Source of the DNA: Microbacterium terrae
GTDB lineage: Bacteria; Actinomycetota; Actinomycetes; Actinomycetales; Microbacteriaceae
NCBI RefSeq assembly: GCF_017831975.1
Contig: NZ_JAFDSS010000001.1
Location: 3,782,001 to 3,846,000 of the forward strand
Direction: 5' to 3'
Length of the DNA: 64,000 nucleotides
Positions 60,236 to 64,000 of this stretch are shown here, piece by piece (the first letter of the stretch is position 1; each line of letters opens with the position of its first letter). Below the pieces are notes generated by a model. That model worked only from the letters and a program-made list of their open reading frames with translations, was not told the origin of the DNA and made no database searches. The position numbers were made by a program, and so were the translations under genes.

Positions 60236-62490
60236 CCATCGATACCGCACCACTGCCCTACCTCGACCCTGCAGCGCCCATCGAAGAGCGTTTGGAGGAC
60301 TTGCTCAGCCGGATGACGCTGGCCGAAAAGGTCGGTCAGATGCTCCAGCTCGACGCGCGCGGCGACCTGGAGGATCTCGTCGGCGGAAAGCTTGTCGGTT
60401 CGCTGCTCCATGCGTCGCCCGAGCGCATCGTCGAGTCACGAGCGCTAGTCGAACGCACACGCCTTCGTATCCCACTCTTGATGGCTGACGACTGCATCCA
60501 CGGGCACTCGTTCTGGCCCGGCGCGACCATCCTGCCAACCCAGTTGGCGATGGCCTGCACGTGGGATCCGGAGCTCGTCGAGCGCGGGGCGCGGATGACC
60601 GCCGTCGAAGTGGCCGCCACGGGTCTGCACTGGACGTTCTCACCCGTGCTCTGCATCGCCCGCGACACGCGGTGGGGACGTGTCGACGAGACATTCGGTG
60701 AGGACCCTCACCTCATCGGAGAACTCGGAGCCGCGATGATCCGGGGCTACCAGGGGGCCGGGCTTGCAGACCCGACTGCGATCCTCGCCACGGCGAAGCA
60801 CTTCGCCGGGTACTCCGAAACGCAGGGCGGAAGGGACGCAAGCGAAGCGGACCTCAGCCCGCGCAAGCTGCGGTCCTGGTTCCTGCCACCCTTCCAGCGC
60901 GCGGTCGAGGCGGGGTGCCGAACGTTCATGCTCGGCTACCAGGCCATCGACGGGGTGCCCATCACCGCGAACAAGTGGCTCCTCAACGACGTCCTGAAGG
61001 GCGAGTGGGGATTCGCCGGGACGCTCGTCACCGACTGGGACAACGTGGGCCGCATGGTCTGGGAGCAGAAGGTCTGCGCCGACCACGTCGAGGCTGCCAT
61101 CGTCGCCGTGCAGGCGGGCAACGACTTCGTCATGACCACACCTGAGTTCTTCGACGCAGCGCAGGAAGCGGTCCGCCAGGGACGTCTCGATGAAGCGCTC
61201 ATCAGCGCGGCCGTACACCGCATCCTCCGACTCAAGTTCGAGCTGGGCCTGTTCGACGATGCGCGCCTCCCCGACAGCGCGCGTCTGTCTGAGATTGGCA
61301 GCGAGCCCCACGCCCGCATCAACCTCGACATTGCTCGCCGGTCGCTCGTACTCCTCCGCAATGACGGCACGCTCCCGCTGTCTGCTCCGGCTGGCCGCAC
61401 CCCGACCGTCGCCGTCATCGGCCCGAACGCGGACGACCAGCACGCACAGCTCGGCGACTGGGCGGGCGCATCCGGCCAGATCCCCTGGCTGCCTGACGGA
61501 CACCCGCGGCATCTGACGTCCACCGTCCTGGACGGTATCCGCAGCTCCGTGCCCGCGGACTGGACCGTCACCTACGCGCGGGGGGCGGACATCGGACACG
61601 AGATCGTCGACCCCGCCGGCGAAGTGCTCCGCGATGGGCAGCCTCGTCCGAAACTTTTCATCCCCGCGGAGCCCGACAGCGACCAGATCGCGGAGGCCGT
61701 GCGCTCCGCCACCGACGCGGACTGGGCTGTGGTGGTTCTCGGCGACGTCGTCCCCCTGACCGGCGAGAACAAGTCGACGGCCACCCTGGACCTCCAAGGC
61801 GCGCAGATCGCGCTCCTCGATGCGCTTGTCGAGACCGGAACCCCTCTCATCGTGGTCCTTATTCAATCGAAGCCGTCGACCCTCCCCGAGTCGGCAGACC
61901 GGGCGGCGGCCATCGTGCAGGCGTTCAACCCAGGTATGCAGGGCGGACGCGCTATCGCCGAACTGCTTCTTGGCGTCATCGAGCCCACCGGGCGGCTGCC
62001 CATCACGGTGCCGCGCCACGTCGGCCAGCTCCCGGTCTTCTACAACAACGTGCGAGGTCAGCACGGCGAGCGATATGCCGACCTCACGCAGGACCCGCGC
62101 TTCGCGTTCGGTGAAGGGCTCAGCTACTCGACTGTCGAATACTCCGACCTGCGACTCGAGAACAGTCAGCTCACCTCAGAGGGTGCGGTCACCGCGCTGG
62201 TCACGGTTCACAACACCGGCTCTCGGCCCTCCATGGAGACGGTTCAGGCGTACGTCACCGACATCGTCACCTCTGTCACCTGGGCCGAGAAGGAGCTGAA
62301 GGCGTTCACGCAGGTCATCGTGCAGCCTGGAGAGTCCGTCGACGCCCGCCTCGAGATTCCCGTCCGTGAGTTGACCATCGTGGACGCGCGCGGCCACCGC
62401 ACCGTCGAACCCGGCGACTTCGAGCTACGGGTAGGACGCAGCTCACGGGACGCCGACCTCCTCACCGCGCGGTTCACCGTCACAGCCTGA
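60232..62490 (+). CDS. GH3 beta-glycosidase (beta-glucosidase-like)
   Basis: A 752-aa cytoplasmic family 3 enzyme. The barrel domain has KHFAGYSETQGG (about 188) and the nucleophile Asp268 in LVTDWDNV. The second domain includes RRSLVLLRNDGTLPL and AVIGPNADDQHAQLGDW. The fibronectin-III-like end is present (TVQAYVTDIVTSVTWAEKEL, QPGESVDARLEI). No signal peptide, so it acts on imported saccharides. Coupled to the permease and followed by the rhamnosidase. The aglycone or sugar is unknown. Confidence 0.93.
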   Translation: MTIDTAPLPYLDPAAPIEERLEDLLSRMTLAEKVGQMLQLDARGDLEDLVGGKLVGSLLHASPERIVESRALVERTRLRIPLLMADDCIHGHSFWPGATILPTQLAMACTWDPELVERGARMTAVEVAATGLHWTFSPVLCIARDTRWGRVDETFGEDPHLIGELGAAMIRGYQGAGLADPTAILATAKHFAGYSETQGGRDASEADLSPRKLRSWFLPPFQRAVEAGCRTFMLGYQAIDGVPITANKWLLNDVLKGEWGFAGTLVTDWDNVGRMVWEQKVCADHVEAAIVAVQAGNDFVMTTPEFFDAAQEAVRQGRLDEALISAAVHRILRLKFELGLFDDARLPDSARLSEIGSEPHARINLDIARRSLVLLRNDGTLPLSAPAGRTPTVAVIGPNADDQHAQLGDWAGASGQIPWLPDGHPRHLTSTVLDGIRSSVPADWTVTYARGADIGHEIVDPAGEVLRDGQPRPKLFIPAEPDSDQIAEAVRSATDADWAVVVLGDVVPLTGENKSTATLDLQGAQIALLDALVETGTPLIVVLIQSKPSTLPESADRAAAIVQAFNPGMQGGRAIAELLLGVIEPTGRLPITVPRHVGQLPVFYNNVRGQHGERYADLTQDPRFAFGEGLSYSTVEYSDLRLENSQLTSEGAVTALVTVHNTGSRPSMETVQAYVTDIVTSVTWAEKELKAFTQVIVQPGESVDARLEIPVRELTIVDARGHRTVEPGDFELRVGRSSRDADLLTARFTVTA

Positions 62491-62520
62491 CTCCGACGAC
62501 AACCACACAGAAAGCACGTC

Positions 62521-64000
62521 ATGACGATCCCCGAGGCGCACTTCATCGCAGCGAACATCGAGCCCGACACCGCACCCATCTTCCGCATCGAGTTCGACCT
62601 CGAGCCAGGGCACGGCGCAGTCCGGTCGGCGGTGATCTCGTTGAGCGCGCTCGGGATCTGCGAAGCATGGCTGAACGGGCAGGCGATCACCGACGCCCTC
62701 TACACGCCGGGATGGACCAGTTACGAGTGGCGGGTGCACTACACCGACCACGACGTCACCGCCCTCCTTGTCGACCGCTCCGTGCTGGGCATCCGGGTCG
62801 GCAACGGCTGGTACCGCGGGCGGCTCGGCTGGATCGAGACGGAGCGCTACGGCACAGAGATCGCTGCCTACGCGAAGCTCGTCATCGACTACGCCGACGG
62901 CCACCGGCAGATCATCGCGACGGACGAGTCATGGACAGTCGGCCCCAGTGCGGTCACCGCGAACGACTTCTACGACGGGCAGAGCATCGACGCGCGCCTG
63001 CACGATGACCGCTGGATGCAGAGCGGCTTCACGAGCGAAGCATGGGGTGGGGTGCATGTCGTCACCGACACCCCCTCCCTCGAACTGGACCCTGCCCCGC
63101 CCGTCCGGCGTGTTGACACGCTGAAACCCCAGAAGATCTGGGACAGCCCATCCGGGCAGACGCTCATCGACTTCGGGCAGAACATCGTCGGGTTCGTCCG
63201 CGTCCGCGTACGCGGGAAATCCGGCGACCAACTCACTCTCCGCCACGCCGAGGTCCTCGAGAACGGCGAACTGGCAGTACGACCCCTCCGTTCTGCGGCC
63301 TCGGTCGACAGGTACATCCTGAGCGGCGGAGACGACGTCTTCGAACCGACGCTCACCTTCCACGGGTTCCGATACGCGGAGATCACCGCCTGGCCCGAGG
63401 AGGTCGACCTGGCGGAGGCCCTCGAAGCGGTCGTCGTCTCCTCTGACCTGCAGCGCATCGGGTACTTCGAGTGCTCCGTTCCGGAGCTGAACCAGTTCCA
63501 CTCGAACGTCGTTTGGGGCATGCGCGGCAACTTCGTCGACATCCCGACGGACTGCCCCCAGCGGGACGAGCGGCTCGGGTGGACCGGTGACATCTCCTCG
63601 TTCGCGCCGACCGCCGCGTTCCTGTTCGACGTGAAGGACTTCCTCACCGACTGGCTCCGCGACCTCGCCCTCGAACAGAGCGCACGCGACGGCCTGGTGC
63701 CGTACATCGTCCCCGACATCCTCAAGTACGCGAAGGTCCCGCAGCCCGGAGCCGGCGCCGAGGAAGCCGCCGCGTTCTGGAGCGACGCAGCCGTCTGGGT
63801 GCCATGGGCGCTCTGGCAGGCCTACGGCGACCGCGACGTACTCACCGCCGCCTACGAATCCATGGTCGCCCACGGACGACGTGTGACGTCACTGCTCTCC
63901 GAAAGTGGGGTCTGGGACAGCGGCTTCCAGTTCGGTGACTGGCTCGACCCGGACGCACCCGCCGACCAGCCAGGCGCAGCGAAGGCCGACCCCGGTGTGG
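62521..64000 (+). CDS. GH78 alpha-L-rhamnosidase, 3' end outside window
   Basis: The frame is open from ATG 62521 to the window end (493 codons, no stop). An N-terminal beta-rich part (AWLNGQAITDALYTPGWTSY, NGWYRGRLGW) is followed by TLIDFGQNIVGFVRVRVRGK. The family signature DIPTDCPQRDERLGWTGD follows, with Asp344 and Glu348 in the catalytic cluster, and then the start of the (alpha/alpha)6 domain. It removes terminal alpha-L-rhamnose from plant glycosides in the cytoplasm. It lies 30 bases after the GH3 gene, preceded by agaaag, in the LacI-controlled operon. Confidence 0.93.
   Translation, partial: MTIPEAHFIAANIEPDTAPIFRIEFDLEPGHGAVRSAVISLSALGICEAWLNGQAITDALYTPGWTSYEWRVHYTDHDVTALLVDRSVLGIRVGNGWYRGRLGWIETERYGTEIAAYAKLVIDYADGHRQIIATDESWTVGPSAVTANDFYDGQSIDARLHDDRWMQSGFTSEAWGGVHVVTDTPSLELDPAPPVRRVDTLKPQKIWDSPSGQTLIDFGQNIVGFVRVRVRGKSGDQLTLRHAEVLENGELAVRPLRSAASVDRYILSGGDDVFEPTLTFHGFRYAEITAWPEEVDLAEALEAVVVSSDLQRIGYFECSVPELNQFHSNVVWGMRGNFVDIPTDCPQRDERLGWTGDISSFAPTAAFLFDVKDFLTDWLRDLALEQSARDGLVPYIVPDILKYAKVPQPGAGAEEAAAFWSDAAVWVPWALWQAYGDRDVLTAAYESMVAHGRRVTSLLSESGVWDSGFQFGDWLDPDAPADQPGAAKADPGV

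Overview
The window looks like chromosomal DNA from a high-GC actinobacterium, most likely family Microbacteriaceae (Microbacterium or a close relative). The clues are very high GC, many leaderless GTG/ATG starts with a TANNNT box 6-7 nt upstream, GTGA/ATGA overlapping gene pairs, tandem LytR-CpsA-Psr genes and short GC-rich palindromic repeats between genes. The genus is inferred from overall character; no rRNA is present.

Left part (1-29.5 kb), mostly core-like. It begins with plant-oligosaccharide genes (partial GH31 alpha-xylosidase, GH3 glycosidase), a cupin/PmoA-like pair and a block of tandem 31-bp repeats. Next come an ABC exporter pair, phosphoglucomutase, prephenate dehydratase, a PNPOx-like protein, a methyltransferase and an LLM flavoenzyme. 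A divergent four-carbon acid-sugar type cluster follows at 14.3-21.7 kb: otnC/otnK-like, an Asp/Glu racemase-family protein, a FadR-type regulator, a DXR-like/homoserine-dehydrogenase-like oxidoreductase and a CitMHS transporter. The same operator word lies in both promoters. Photolyase, a lipid kinase, serS, a HAD phosphatase, tRNA-Ser(TGA), two tandem LCP ligases and tRNA-Ser(GCT) complete this part.

Middle part (29.5-52 kb), an accessory catabolic island. A tyrosine-recombinase remnant sits directly beside tRNA-Ser(GCT). Next is a dense set of genes for breaking down an unidentified, probably cyclic, compound: two MFS transporters, a Rieske oxygenase, four small iron-sulfur proteins, a ferredoxin reductase, a NuoF-like protein, an alpha/beta hydrolase, two paralogous amidohydrolases, a KstD-like dehydrogenase and a 2-oxoacid dehydrogenase complex. 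The E2 of that complex is split into a stand-alone lipoyl protein and a separate catalytic core. MmsA, Ohr and a lipoate-ligase-like protein follow. The likely regulator is one polypeptide made of two TetR proteins joined head to tail. An 18-bp palindrome (GGANCAAATATTTGNTCC type) recurs at six places in the island, at several of them directly after a recognisable -10 box. I infer that this is the regulon.

Right part (52-64 kb). Small oxidoreductases (VOC, MDR, SDR) and a second TetR gene lead to a LacI-controlled sugar operon: solute-binding lipoprotein, two ABC permeases, GH3 beta-glycosidase and a GH78 alpha-L-rhamnosidase that runs off the window. Three ACCGGT-centred LacI operators precede it. 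A perfect 16-bp hairpin separates the binding-protein gene from the permeases. The enzymes suggest use of rhamnosylated plant glycosides.
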